Assembly (NCBI GenBank): GCA_024643365.1
Contig: JAHENC010000019.1
Span: forward strand, 1 to 64,000
DNA length: 64,000 nucleotides
Reading direction: 5' to 3'
Origin: Crocinitomicaceae bacterium
GTDB taxonomy: Bacteria > Bacteroidota > Bacteroidia > Flavobacteriales_D > Crocinitomicaceae
Below the pieces are notes generated by a model that was not told the origin of the DNA, did no database searches, and saw only the letters and a list, made by a program, of their open reading frames with translations. The translations under genes were made by a program, and so were the position numbers. This document shows, one piece after another, positions 45,209 through 57,649 of this stretch; within the stretch, counting starts at the first letter, position 1, and the number at the start of each line of letters is the position of its first letter.

Positions 45209-47089
45209 ATGGAACTTACCTTTAAATTCTTCATTCATTTTTTCATTCTTCTTCCTTTCGTAAGCTTTTTGTTGAGCTTGTTTATTCCAAAAAAGAAGGA
45301 GAATGCATTATCCATATTGGCGTATTCATCCGTTGGACTTCAGTTCTTGGTTAGTATTTTCTTTACGTATCAATGGGCAAGTCATGGTTTTCATGAAATA
45401 AACTTGAAAGAATTCTCGGTTTATCAGAATGGTAATTATGACTTCTATTTAGATTTTTATTTTGACAAGTTAACCATGGTTTACTTGTTGTTGGGATCTT
45501 CATTGACATTTCTAATTACAATCTATTCCAGGTATTACTTGCATAGAGAAGAAGGATACAAGCGATTCTTTAATACGATTTTGTTCTTTTTCCTTGGATT
45601 CATCATCATCATTTTTGCTGGGAACTTAGAAACAATGTTCATCGGTTGGGAAGTGTTGGGAATTTCTTCTTTCTTGCTCATCGCCTTTTACCGTGATCGT
45701 TATTTACCAGTGAAAAATGCCATAAAGGTATTCTCTGTATATCGAATTGGAGATGTTGGAATTATTTTGGCCATGTGGTTATCACACCATTTATGGCATG
45801 AGAATATTTCCTTTGCGAAATTGCATAATGCGGAAATAGTACACGATCACATCATGCAGAATTCCTTGGTGGGATTAGCGATTGCCTTTATGTTTTACAT
45901 TTCAGCTGCAGCTAAATCCGCGCAATTGCCATTTTCATCTTGGTTGCCAAGAGCAATGGAAGGACCAACTCCATCTAGTGCGATTTTCTATGGTTCCTTG
46001 TCCGTGCACATCGGTGCATTTTTGATGTTGAGAACCATCCATTTTTGGGAAAATCAAATCATTTTCAAGGTTTTCTTGATCTTTTCTGGACTCTTAACAG
46101 CAATCATCGCCACGTTCATCAGCCGTGTTCAAAGTTCGATTAAATCTCAAATCGCCTATGCTTCCATAGCGCAAATCGGTTTGATTTTTATGGAGATTGC
46201 ATTAGGCTGGGAAGTTTTTGCACTTGTTCACATTACGGGAAATGCGTTTTTACGCACGTATCAGTTATTGATTTCTCCTTCCGTAGTCAGTTACAAGATT
46301 CGCGAGCAGTTTTACCACTTCAAACGAAAACAAGCCACATTAGAGGATTCATGGCCGAAACGCTTTGAATACGCGTTTTATATCCTGAATTTGAAGGAGT
46401 GGAACTTGGACAATTTGATGTATACGATTCTGTGGAATCCACTAAAAAAAATCGGACGCAATTGGCAAATTTTAAATTTTAACTACGTCTTTTATTTTAT
46501 TGGATTTGTCATTCTTTCTGGATTAATCGCGATTCAATTCCGAGAACAAATGCCGGCGATTCTTCGTCATCAACTGCCCTTTTTCTTTGCTTTTTCAGGA
46601 TTTTTAATTGTCGTGAAAGCCTATACAGAAAAAGACAGTGTTCGAAAAAGTTTGACACTAATCATGTTGAACCACGTGGCGATTGCCATCGCGATTTCCT
46701 TCAATGAGCATTACGATTTTATGCACAACTTATGGTATTTGAGTGGGATCCTGGTCAGCTGGTTTGTGGGATTAATGGTCATAAACTATTTAAGAAAACG
46801 TGAGGAATGGATAAGTCTAGATCAATTTTATGGCCACGTTTACGAGCATCCAAAAGCTGGAATCATCTTTTTAATCTGTTGCTTGGGATTGGCAGGATTT
46901 CCTATTTCACCTTCCTTTATTGGTGAAGATTTAATTTTCTCACACATCCATGAAGATCAAATAGGATTGGCATTTTTTACCGCATTAAGTCTCGTTATTA
47001 ATGGACTCGCAACCGTTCGGATTTACGCCCGCGTGTTTCTAGGTCCACACATTAAAACATATCACGAAGTAGCAAAACGCTCTTCTTAA
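45209..47089 (+). CDS. dabB: Inorganic carbon transporter subunit DabB (NuoL-like)
   Basis: A 626-residue polytopic membrane protein of the proton-antiporter/NuoL family. The conserved Glu of the ion path is in FIGWEVLGISSF and the Lys in SAAAKSAQLPFSSWLPRAMEGPTPSSA. About 14-16 hydrophobic helices are seen. It is longer than many DabB proteins (500-560). Paired with dabA it is the membrane partner that lets the proton gradient drive CO2 hydration. It is not part of complex I: no other nuo genes are nearby. It starts 6 nt after dabA. Confidence 0.9.
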   Translation: MELTFKFFIHFFILLPFVSFLLSLFIPKKKENALSILAYSSVGLQFLVSIFFTYQWASHGFHEINLKEFSVYQNGNYDFYLDFYFDKLTMVYLLLGSSLTFLITIYSRYYLHREEGYKRFFNTILFFFLGFIIIIFAGNLETMFIGWEVLGISSFLLIAFYRDRYLPVKNAIKVFSVYRIGDVGIILAMWLSHHLWHENISFAKLHNAEIVHDHIMQNSLVGLAIAFMFYISAAAKSAQLPFSSWLPRAMEGPTPSSAIFYGSLSVHIGAFLMLRTIHFWENQIIFKVFLIFSGLLTAIIATFISRVQSSIKSQIAYASIAQIGLIFMEIALGWEVFALVHITGNAFLRTYQLLISPSVVSYKIREQFYHFKRKQATLEDSWPKRFEYAFYILNLKEWNLDNLMYTILWNPLKKIGRNWQILNFNYVFYFIGFVILSGLIAIQFREQMPAILRHQLPFFFAFSGFLIVVKAYTEKDSVRKSLTLIMLNHVAIAIAISFNEHYDFMHNLWYLSGILVSWFVGLMVINYLRKREEWISLDQFYGHVYEHPKAGIIFLICCLGLAGFPISPSFIGEDLIFSHIHEDQIGLAFFTALSLVINGLATVRIYARVFLGPHIKTYHEVAKRSS

Positions 47090-47111
47090 ATTAATTCTAA
47101 AATTATTAGTT

Positions 47112-48713
47112 ATGAATAATAAATCATTTATACCCAAAGACGGATGGCAAGGTTTGAAAGAGAATTTCTCTGCGGATGCATTGTCCGGATTTCTTGTTTT
47201 TTTACTTGCACTTCCTTTAAGTTTGGGAATTGCCAAAGCAAGTGAATTTCCACCAATTTACGGTTTGTTAACGGCGATGATTGGTGGACTCATTGTTAGT
47301 TTTTTTGCGGGCTCACCATTAACAATTAAAGGTCCAGCTGCTGGACTCATTGTCATCGTTGCTGGTTCCGTTCATGAATTAGGACACGGTAACGCAGAGT
47401 TGGGATGGCACTTAGCCCTCGGTGCGGTCGTTATTGCTGGAATCGTTCAAGTACTTTTTGGTCTATTGAAGTTCGGGAAATTCAGTGATATTTTTCCGCT
47501 TTCAGCAGTCCACGGAATGTTAGCAGCCATCGGAATCATTATCATGAGTAAGCAAATTCATATTCTCGCAGGAGTAACCCCACTTACGCTGGACGGCAAG
47601 GCGATGGTGGAACCGATGGATTTGTTGATCTTACTGAAATCAACCATTCCTCAATTCTTTGAGCATACTGAAGTAGCGTTGATTGGATTAACCTCACTTG
47701 CCATCGTTTTTGGTTGGCCGATATTGAAAGTAAATTTCTTGAAAAGAATTCCAGCTCCATTAGTTGTTTTAGTAGTATCTATTTTGATGGCCATGGCTTT
47801 TGATATGAAGAACACAGGAAACTTCAAGCCATTGTTGACCTTCGATAAAGGATTTTTTGATATCCTTGGAGTGAATGTGAGTTTTGCAGGATTCCAACAT
47901 ATGGGGACTTTTATCAAGTATGTCATCATGTTTGCACTTGTAGGTTCTCTGGAAGCATTGTTGACAGTCAAAGCCATCGATATGATGGATCCTTACAAGC
48001 GTAAGTCAAATTACAATAAGGATCTTATGGCCGTTGGGTTTGGTAATATTCTTGCGGGAATTTTTGGTGGATTACCCATGATTTCCGAAGTTGCTCGATC
48101 ATCAGCGAATGTAAATGGTGGCGGACGAACTCGATGGGCGAATTTCTTTCATGGTATTTTCATTTTTATCTTCTTAATTTTTGCAGTTTCCTTCAGTAAT
48201 TTGATTCCAATGACGGCTTTAGCGGCCATGTTAATCGGTGTTGGATGGAAATTGGCGCATCCGAAAGAATTTGGACATATGTTTAAAATCGGTGCCGATC
48301 AATTGGTGGTTTTCTTGGTGACCATTATCGTGACTTTGATGAGCGATTTATTAATTGGAATAGGCTTGGGAATTTTTACCGAAATAATCCTACATTTATT
48401 TCGTGGTGTTGGATTCAAAAATCTATTTAAAGCAAGATATAAAGTGGTTGATCATGTTATTCATGTTGAAGGAGCCATAGTTTTCACAAATTATTTGAAA
48501 ATTCAAACAGAACTTCAATCGTTTGATTTATCCGAACAAATACATTTAGACGTGACTAAATGCCATTTTATCGATCACAACGCCATTGAGTCCATACAAC
48601 AGTTACAAGCAGAATTTAAATTAAATGAAGGAATGTTAGATGTAATTGGCCTGCAACATTTTAAAAATGTTCATAGATCTGTTCATCATTCCGCTACACG
48701 CAAAAAGAAATGA
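47112..48713 (+). CDS. SulP family anion transporter with STAS domain
   Basis: 533 residues: a membrane domain of about 12-14 helices with the SulP start DALSGFLVFLLALPLSLGIAKAS and GGLPMISEVARSSANVN, then a C-terminal STAS domain (about 445-525). SulP proteins carry sulfate, bicarbonate or other anions. The position 22 nt after dabB favours bicarbonate, as in BicA-type carriers, but no sequence feature proves the substrate. Its stop overlaps the next gene by four bases. Confidence 0.9.
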   Translation: MNNKSFIPKDGWQGLKENFSADALSGFLVFLLALPLSLGIAKASEFPPIYGLLTAMIGGLIVSFFAGSPLTIKGPAAGLIVIVAGSVHELGHGNAELGWHLALGAVVIAGIVQVLFGLLKFGKFSDIFPLSAVHGMLAAIGIIIMSKQIHILAGVTPLTLDGKAMVEPMDLLILLKSTIPQFFEHTEVALIGLTSLAIVFGWPILKVNFLKRIPAPLVVLVVSILMAMAFDMKNTGNFKPLLTFDKGFFDILGVNVSFAGFQHMGTFIKYVIMFALVGSLEALLTVKAIDMMDPYKRKSNYNKDLMAVGFGNILAGIFGGLPMISEVARSSANVNGGGRTRWANFFHGIFIFIFLIFAVSFSNLIPMTALAAMLIGVGWKLAHPKEFGHMFKIGADQLVVFLVTIIVTLMSDLLIGIGLGIFTEIILHLFRGVGFKNLFKARYKVVDHVIHVEGAIVFTNYLKIQTELQSFDLSEQIHLDVTKCHFIDHNAIESIQQLQAEFKLNEGMLDVIGLQHFKNVHRSVHHSATRKKK

Positions 48714-49468
48714 GAAAAATTGGAATGATCCTCGCGATTTTGGTTGGAATCTATTGCCCAACCAAGATTATTGCCCAAAAAGTAATTAGTCCGCAATCAC
48801 ACGGATGGGGCATATATGTTGGCACGCACAAATTGACGGAAAAATTCAATTTGATGACCGAATACCAATGGCGTAGAGCAGATGGATTCAAGTCATGGCA
48901 ACAATCGTTATTGCGCTTTGGGTTGGAATACAATGTGAGTCCGAATGTTTCGGTGATGGCGGGATATGCGTGGATTAAAACTTTTCCATACGGTGAACAG
49001 CCAATTCTACATGAATTTGATGAAAACCGAATCTTTGAACAAGTGAATTTGAAAAGTAAAATCGGCAACATAGAAGTACAACACCGTTACCGTTTGGAAC
49101 AGCGTTTCATGGAACAATATGTAAAAGATGCATCGAATAACATCGTTCAAGCGGATCCGGTTTTTCGTAATCGTTTGCGCTACAGAGCTATGGCGTTGAT
49201 TCCATTGTCTAGAAAAGAACTCACTGATCATACTTTATTCATGAATGTGAATGATGAGGTCTTTTTAGGGTTCGGATCGGGAATTGGAAAAAACATCATG
49301 GACCAAAATCGTTTCATTGCTGCTCTGGGATGGCGTTTCGATAAGAATTTCAATGTTCAAGTCGGATACCTAAATCAATTCGTTGTGAAAACGGATGGAT
49401 TAAAAATGGAACGCAACCACACATTGTGGCTTTCCACTACCTATAATTTGGATTTTACCAAAAAGTAA
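48710..49468 (+). CDS. DUF2490 family outer-membrane protein
   Basis: 252 residues with a signal peptide (MRKIGMILAILVGIYCPTKIIAQ). The DUF2490 pattern is seen: WGIYVGTHKLTEKFNLMTEYQWRR at the start, followed by HRYRLEQRF and FNVQVGYLNQF. It is probably an outer-membrane beta-barrel. The start overlaps the SulP gene by four bases, so it belongs to the operon; it may help solutes cross the outer membrane, but this is inference. Confidence 0.82.
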   Translation: MRKIGMILAILVGIYCPTKIIAQKVISPQSHGWGIYVGTHKLTEKFNLMTEYQWRRADGFKSWQQSLLRFGLEYNVSPNVSVMAGYAWIKTFPYGEQPILHEFDENRIFEQVNLKSKIGNIEVQHRYRLEQRFMEQYVKDASNNIVQADPVFRNRLRYRAMALIPLSRKELTDHTLFMNVNDEVFLGFGSGIGKNIMDQNRFIAALGWRFDKNFNVQVGYLNQFVVKTDGLKMERNHTLWLSTTYNLDFTKK

Positions 49469-49490
49469 AACCATTCCTCTCCAAGTAAAA

Positions 49491-49527
49491 TTCAGCCGGT
49501 ACGATCAACGTATCGGCTGAACTTTTT
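49491..49527 (+). terminator. Intrinsic terminator of the dabA-dabB-SulP-DUF2490 operon
   Basis: TTCAGCCGGTACG-ATCAA-CGTATCGGCTGAA is a 13-bp stem with one G-T wobble, followed by CTTTTTT. Confidence 0.93.
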
Positions 49528-49530
49528 TAG

Positions 49531-51804
<2,274 letters not shown>

Positions 51805-51808
<4 letters not shown>

Positions 51809-52842
51809 ATCGGCAATTGGAACGATCGGTAGCTAACGACTTTTTAAAGTCTCAGGAGACAAAAGTCCAGCGGATTAGTCTATTAAAGGGTGGACTCATT
51901 CACAAAACATTTTTGGTGGAGGCAATGAACGAGGCGTTTTATGTTCTTCAAGGAGTGAACACTCACGTCTTTAGCAATCCAAACTTGGTGGTGATGAACC
52001 AACTACGAATTGCGCAGTTTTTAGAAAAAAAAGGCTATCCAAAATCGTGTCTAACACTTGTGAAAAGTGCCGATCAAAGTTATTTGCTTCAAGACCACAA
52101 AGGACAAACTTGGCGCATGTTTCATGCCATTCATCCAAGCAAAAGTTTAGATGTCCTCACGAAGAATGTACAAGCATTCGAGGCGGCGAAAGCTCTAAGC
52201 GAATTTCACTCCTACTTACTGGACTTCCCCAAAAACCAAATCCAAGAAAGCATTCCTGGGTTTCTAGACTTCAATAAGAGAAGGAAAGATTATCAACATT
52301 CTTTAAAAGTCGCAATCCCATATCGTCGAACTCAGGCTAGTTATTTGATCAAGAAAATGGTGGAGCATGAGGAGGTATTGACACGATACCTAGCATTGTT
52401 GCCAAAGATTCCGAAGCGAATCATTCATGCAGATCCAAAATTGAGTAATTTTTTATTTGATTCAAACGGGGTGGAGGTGCGTGCACTTATTGATTGGGAT
52501 ACCATTATGGTGGGAAGTATTTTATATGATTTTGGAGATATGGTCCGTTCGTTTTGTCAAGTTGGAACAGAGGATACTCAACAGAAAAACGCTTTCAATC
52601 CAGCTATATTAAAGGAATTAATCAATGGATATGTTCAAGGTCCAATGAACGATCACCTCAGTGATTTAGAGCGGGAACATTTTCTTTTGGGAGCAAAGGC
52701 AGTGATTTACATTCAGGGCCTTCGTTTTCTAAGCGATTACTTAATCGGAGATCAATATTATTGGGTGGAGGACGAAAATCATAACTTGCGCAGGGCAAGG
52801 AATCAGTTTCAATTGTTAGAAGAGATCAGTCAGTTAGATTAG
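51805..52842 (+). CDS. APH-family sugar kinase, N-acetylhexosamine 1-kinase (NahK)-like
   Basis: 345 residues of the aminoglycoside-phosphotransferase fold. The ATP-site region YVLQGVNTHVFSNPNLVV is like NahK-type kinases. The catalytic loop is HADPKLSNFLFD and the Mg loop is ALIDWDTIMVGSILYDFGDMVRS. It likely phosphorylates the anomeric position of GalNAc or GlcNAc, given the GH109-like gene and nucleotidyltransferase upstream. Older databases call relatives mucin desulfatase. It is not an antibiotic-resistance gene by context. It converges on the next gene with 2 nt between stops. Confidence 0.8.
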
Positions 52843-52844
52843 AT

Positions 52845-53363
52845 TTACCATTGAAAGGCAAGCTCACTCATCCATTTGCCTTGTACACGAAGTGTTTGTT
52901 CAATGATGTCACGAACGCATGTTTTTCCACCATCATATGGACTTTGGTAGTGAACGATACTTTTTACGTCGCTAACGGCATCTTGTGGACAAGCAGAAAG
53001 TCCAGCAACCTTTAACACTGGAATATCCGGAATGTCATCACCCATGTATGCAATTTCTTGGTCTGTTAAGTTGAATTCAGCTTTAATTTCCTCGTAACAA
53101 ATCATCTTGCTGTGCGCACTAAGGTAAACTCGATTCATACCGAGTCCGAGTAGTCGGTCGCGTACTTCGGTCGAATTACCACCGGTAATGGCAAAGATTC
53201 GATAGCCCATTTTTGCAGCGTATTGCACTGCGTATCCATCCTTGGAGTTCAATGTCCGAACAATTTCATCTTTCAGTAAATATACTTTTCCATCTGTAAA
53301 GACACCATCAACATCGAAAATAAAGGTGCTGATGTGATTCAGCGCATGTTTGTAACTATTCAT
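52845..53363 (-). CDS. HAD phosphatase, KdsC-like (3-deoxy-manno-octulosonate-8-phosphatase)
   Basis: 172 residues of the HAD subclass III type without cap. The catalytic motif is FIFDVDGVFTDG; the second motif Ser/Thr is in FAITGGNST and the metal Asp pair in AYMGDDIPD. It most likely removes phosphate from KDO-8-P in LPS core synthesis. It overlaps the DUF2520 gene by eight bases, a common Bacteroidota pairing. Confidence 0.85.
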   Translation of the reverse strand: MNSYKHALNHISTFIFDVDGVFTDGKVYLLKDEIVRTLNSKDGYAVQYAAKMGYRIFAITGGNSTEVRDRLLGLGMNRVYLSAHSKMICYEEIKAEFNLTDQEIAYMGDDIPDIPVLKVAGLSACPQDAVSDVKSIVHYQSPYDGGKTCVRDIIEQTLRVQGKWMSELAFQW

Positions 53364-54123
53364 GGTTATAGGTCTTTTGAATACTGTTTGTTAGGACTTG
53401 ATACAGATTTACTTCCTCTTTTTTTAATAAAGATTCATGCGTCAGAATGGTACTTTGATCATTTCGTCTTGCTGGACCTGTTTGCGCATCATAGGCAGTG
53501 AAATCATCAAGTTTGGCGACCGTTTCTTCAATCAGCGGTTTTAACATGTTCCAGTTTAACTGGTTTTCTTGTAGTTGAACTTGTGCTTTGTGAAAGAGGT
53601 GATTGACAAAGTTATTGACGTAAACAGCTGCTAGATGGTATTTTTGTCTGTTGAATGAATCGCAATAATCGTATTGGAATCCAATGTTTTCACACAGTGC
53701 TTCCAAGGTGTTTCGCAGTTCCATGGAATTTGATTCGATGAGAATTGGAACTTCGTCTATAGTTAAGTGGCGATTTTCGGTGAAGGTTTGAAGCGGATAA
53801 AAAACGCCCCAATTGCTATTGGGAACATCGGCTAAATTCACGGCACCCGCTGTAAAGACAACAAAGGATTCTGTTTTTAACGTCGTGTTCAACGCTTTAA
53901 CAGATGCATCGTTTGTGGCAATAATAATCAAGTCAGCTTTTAACTCGTTCGGATCCGTAATAAACGGACATTTCAAACGTTGAGCGAGTGAATTTCCACT
54001 CACGGGATTTCTACTTGAAATACCCGTAATGTCAATTTTTTTGAAGCGAAAGATAAGTGCAAGTTCAGTGGCAACTTTTCCAGAGCCAATGAACGCAACG
54101 CGTATCTTTCTTTCGTTTGACAT
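53356..54123 (-). CDS. Rossmann-like and DUF2520 domain protein
   Basis: 255 residues. The N-terminal Rossmann domain has VAFIGSGKVATELALIF, and the C-terminal helical DUF2520 domain (about 130-250) has YCDSFNRQKYHLAAVYVNNF. It resembles ketopantoate-reductase or F420-dependent NADP oxidoreductase-like proteins, but the substrate is unknown. Its start overlaps the secA stop (TAATG), so it may be co-transcribed with secA. Confidence 0.8.
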   Translation of the reverse strand: MSNERKIRVAFIGSGKVATELALIFRFKKIDITGISSRNPVSGNSLAQRLKCPFITDPNELKADLIIIATNDASVKALNTTLKTESFVVFTAGAVNLADVPNSNWGVFYPLQTFTENRHLTIDEVPILIESNSMELRNTLEALCENIGFQYDYCDSFNRQKYHLAAVYVNNFVNHLFHKAQVQLQENQLNWNMLKPLIEETVAKLDDFTAYDAQTGPARRNDQSTILTHESLLKKEEVNLYQVLTNSIQKTYNHE

Positions 54124-57100
54124 TATTTACCGTGACATTGCTTAAATTTCTTACCGCTACCACACGGACACGCATCATTTCGATTCACTTTAGGTTCAGC
54201 GATAATCGGTTGACGTTTTTCCGGTTGAGGCATAGAGTTCGCAATCGCTTGATCGTATCCTTGTCTACCTTCGAAAGATGGAGTAGGTGTAGAAGAAACA
54301 GATTGATTCGTTTGTGCTTGTTGGTAATTGTTTTGACGTGCTTCTTGGTTTGTACCTTGAACCGATTGTTCTACCGGTACATCCAATTTCATTAACAACT
54401 CAACCGCTTCCTCATTTAAGCGATTCAACATCGAGCGGAACAATTCATACGATTCCAGTTTGTACACAACAAGTGGATCTTTTTGCTCGTATGAAGCATT
54501 TCGTACAGCTGAGCGTAATTCATCCATCTCACGTAAATGCTCTTTCCATTCATCGTCGATTTTAGATAAAATCACATTTTTCTCGAAAGCTTTGGAAATG
54601 TTTTTACCTTCAGATTTGTAAGCCTCTTCGATATTCACGATCAATTGTAGCTCACGACGTCCATCCGTTAACGGGAAGACCATGTCCTTGTATTTATCGG
54701 ATAGGTTTTCGTGAACATGTTGGATTTGTGGCAAGGCTCTTTGAGCAATTTTATCACATTTACGCTCGTATGATTCCTTCATAGATGCATAAATCTTATC
54801 GGTCAAATCTTCTTTGCTAATTTTCTCGAATTCATCTGCTGAAATCGGTGATTCGATTCCTATGATGCGCAATAATTCTAATTCAAAATCATGGAAACTT
54901 GATGCACTGTGCTGTTTCACCGTTGTTTCACATAACTCGAAGAACATATTATCGATGTCAATGTCCAAGCGGTCACCGAACAACGCATTTTTACGTTTCT
55001 TGTAAATGGCTTTACGTTGAGCGTTCATCACGTCATCGTATTCCAATAAGTTTTTACGTACACCAAAGTTGTTTTCTTCTACTTTTTTCTGTGCGCGTTC
55101 AATAGACTTAGAAACCATTCCGGCAGAAATCACTTCTCCTTCTTTCAGTCCCATTCGGTCCATCAGTTTTGCAATACGTTCCGAACCAAACTTACGCATT
55201 AAGTCATCCTCTAAAGAGACAAAGAAACGAGATGAACCCGGATCTCCTTGACGTCCGGCACGACCTCTTAACTGACGGTCAACACGACGTGAATCGTGAC
55301 GCTCTGTACCAATAATCGCTAGTCCACCGGCTTCTTTCACGCCTTCTCCTAATTTGATATCGGTTCCACGTCCAGCCATGTTCGTTGCAATCGTCACTGC
55401 ACCTGCTAGTCCAGCATTTGCGACAATTTCTGCTTCCTTTTGGTGGTATTTGGCATTCAATACTTGGTGAGGAATCTTTTTCATTTGAAGCATTCTGGAA
55501 ACTAACTCAGAAATCTCAACGGTCGTTGTTCCAACAAGAACGGGACGTCCAGCAGCAACTAATTCCTCTACTTCAAGAATCACGGCATTGTATTTCTCAC
55601 GTGCAGATTTGTAAACGAAATCGTCTTGATCTTTACGCGATACTGCTCTGTTCGTTGGAACGATGACTACATCTAGTTTATAGATGTCCCAGAATTCTTT
55701 CGCTTCCGTTTCCGCTGTTCCCGTCATACCAGCAAGTTTGTGGTACATACGGAAGTAATTTTGCAAAGTCACAGTAGCGTATGTTTGTGTTGCAGCTTCT
55801 ACTTCTACGTTTTCTTTTGCCTCAATAGCTTGGTGTAACCCATCTGAGTAACGACGTCCTTCAAGGATACGTCCGGTAGACTCATCAACGATTTTCACTT
55901 TTCCATCAAGGATTACATATTCCACTTCTTTTTCGAAAAGCGTGTATGCTTTCAATAATTGATTGATGGAGTGAATACGTTCTGATTTAATCGAATATTC
56001 ACGAACCAATCCGTCCTTTTGTTCAAGGTATGTTTCTTTTTCTAGGTTTTGCTTCTGAAGTTTAGCGATTTCATCACCGATATCCGGCATGACAAAGAAA
56101 TTTCGGTCATCTTTTCCAGAAACCAAATCGATTCCTTTGTCCGTTAATTCAATGGTGTTGTTTTTCTCATCGATCACGAAGAATAATTCAGCATCGATTT
56201 TCTTCATGTTTTTACCTTGTTCCGCCATGTAGAAGTTCTCCGTTTTTTGAAGGTGAACTTTGATTCCAGGCTCGGACAAAAACTTGATGAGTGTGCGGTT
56301 TTTCGGTAATCCTCGGTGTGCTCTAAGCAAAGCGATTCCGCCGTCTTCCAACATGCGTTTTGCTTCGTTTTTATCCTCAGGCGCTTCATTAATCACCGTC
56401 AACAATTTTTTCGCATCAGCTAAACATTGTTGCACATATTGTTTTTGAGCCTCCACAACGCGTTCGATGCGTGGTTTCAATTCGTGAAATTCGTGTTCAT
56501 CTCCTTTTGGAGTTGGACCAGAAATAATCAATGGCGTACGCGCATCATCAATTAAAACTGAATCGACCTCATCGACAATCGCAAAATGATGTTTGCGTTG
56601 CACTAAATCGTCAACGTGTCCAGCCATGTTATCACGTAAGTAATCGAATCCAAATTCATTGTTTGTTCCAAACGTAATATCAGCAAGATAAGCTTGTCTT
56701 CTTTCTTTGGAGTTTGGACGGTGTTTGTCGATACAATCTACGCTCAATCCGTGGAATTGGTACAATGGACCCATCCATTCAGAGTCACGTTTTGCCAAGT
56801 AATCATTGACAGTTACAATGTGTACCCCTTTTCCAGCAAGTGCATTAAGGTAAACAGGAAGTGTTGCTACCAACGTTTTCCCTTCTCCTGTTTGCATCTC
56901 AGAAATATTTCCTTTGTGCAATACAGCTCCACCCATCAACTGAACATCATAATGAACCATGTTCCATTTGATGTGTCCACCGGCAGCAGTCCATTCGTTA
57001 TGCCAAATTGCTTTATCACCTTCGATAGTGATTCCATCTTTTTTCTTAGCTAAGTCACGATCGAACTCTTCAGCAGTCACGACTAATTGTCCGTTTGTTG

Positions 57101-57467
57101 ACCAGCGATACGCTGTTTCTTTCACAACCGCAAATGCTTCCGGGAGGATTTTAATCAGTGTTTCTTCGATTTGAGCATCGACTTCTTTTTCTAATTTATC
57201 GATTCGATCGAATAAATCTTCTTTTTCATTGATGCTTGTCTCTAGGCTTTCTGCTTTGGTGCGCAAATCTGCCAATTGATGTTCAAGGCGTTCTTTTTCT
57301 TCGCGAATGAGGTGTTGAAATTCACGCGATTTTTGACGCAATTGCTCGTCAGATAAAGTTTTTATGTGTTCATGAGCAGCATTTGCTAACTCTACGTAAG
57401 GCCAGTATAATTTCTTGTCTTTCGCGTTCTTATCTCCAAAAATGGATTTTAAGATATCTCCAATCAT
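54123..57467 (-). CDS. secA: Preprotein translocase subunit SecA
   Basis: Motor ATPase of the Sec pathway. From ATG 57467 (MIGDILKSIFGDK) it has 1,114 residues. This is longer than E. coli SecA (901) because of insertions typical of Bacteroidota in the first nucleotide-binding domain. Walker A is MQTGEGKT, the DEAD-like motif is IVDEVDSVLID, and later RQLRGRAGRQGDPGSS is present. The C-terminal zinc-binding SEC-C motif (DACPCGSGKKFKQCHGK) is complete, so it can bind SecB or the ribosome. The ORF-track start lies in the promoter box. Confidence 0.97.
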   Translation of the reverse strand: MIGDILKSIFGDKNAKDKKLYWPYVELANAAHEHIKTLSDEQLRQKSREFQHLIREEKERLEHQLADLRTKAESLETSINEKEDLFDRIDKLEKEVDAQIEETLIKILPEAFAVVKETAYRWSTNGQLVVTAEEFDRDLAKKKDGITIEGDKAIWHNEWTAAGGHIKWNMVHYDVQLMGGAVLHKGNISEMQTGEGKTLVATLPVYLNALAGKGVHIVTVNDYLAKRDSEWMGPLYQFHGLSVDCIDKHRPNSKERRQAYLADITFGTNNEFGFDYLRDNMAGHVDDLVQRKHHFAIVDEVDSVLIDDARTPLIISGPTPKGDEHEFHELKPRIERVVEAQKQYVQQCLADAKKLLTVINEAPEDKNEAKRMLEDGGIALLRAHRGLPKNRTLIKFLSEPGIKVHLQKTENFYMAEQGKNMKKIDAELFFVIDEKNNTIELTDKGIDLVSGKDDRNFFVMPDIGDEIAKLQKQNLEKETYLEQKDGLVREYSIKSERIHSINQLLKAYTLFEKEVEYVILDGKVKIVDESTGRILEGRRYSDGLHQAIEAKENVEVEAATQTYATVTLQNYFRMYHKLAGMTGTAETEAKEFWDIYKLDVVIVPTNRAVSRKDQDDFVYKSAREKYNAVILEVEELVAAGRPVLVGTTTVEISELVSRMLQMKKIPHQVLNAKYHQKEAEIVANAGLAGAVTIATNMAGRGTDIKLGEGVKEAGGLAIIGTERHDSRRVDRQLRGRAGRQGDPGSSRFFVSLEDDLMRKFGSERIAKLMDRMGLKEGEVISAGMVSKSIERAQKKVEENNFGVRKNLLEYDDVMNAQRKAIYKKRKNALFGDRLDIDIDNMFFELCETTVKQHSASSFHDFELELLRIIGIESPISADEFEKISKEDLTDKIYASMKESYERKCDKIAQRALPQIQHVHENLSDKYKDMVFPLTDGRRELQLIVNIEEAYKSEGKNISKAFEKNVILSKIDDEWKEHLREMDELRSAVRNASYEQKDPLVVYKLESYELFRSMLNRLNEEAVELLMKLDVPVEQSVQGTNQEARQNNYQQAQTNQSVSSTPTPSFEGRQGYDQAIANSMPQPEKRQPIIAEPKVNRNDACPCGSGKKFKQCHGK

Positions 57468-57491
57468 TGTTTTTCTCTTTAATGCAAGCAC

Positions 57492-57499
57492 CAAAGTTA
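57492..57499 (-). promoter_or_regulatory. -7 promoter box (TAACTTTG) for secA
   Basis: TAACTTTG on the minus strand, ending 24 nt before ATG 57467. Confidence 0.5.
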
Positions 57500-57637
57500 A
57501 TCAATTCTACTTAATCTTAAGGACATTCAGTCGCTTGAATTGCAACTATTCACAAGAAAATATTTCCCTGCGGTTTCCATTGGTTTCAGCTGTTAAAATC
57601 AACATTGCTTCGAGCATCGCTAATTAGCAATAATGCT

Positions 57638-57645
57638 TATCTTTG
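57638..57645 (+). promoter_or_regulatory. -7 promoter box (TATCTTTG) next to the guaA start
   Basis: TATCTTTG on the plus strand, followed by CGCC and then the guaA ATG at 57650. The mRNA may be leaderless. Confidence 0.55.
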
Positions 57646-57649
57646 CGCC

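Noticed and set aside
45209-47089. NuoL subunit of complex I
   Set aside because: It is directly downstream of dabA and no other nuo gene is present, so DabB is the better call.
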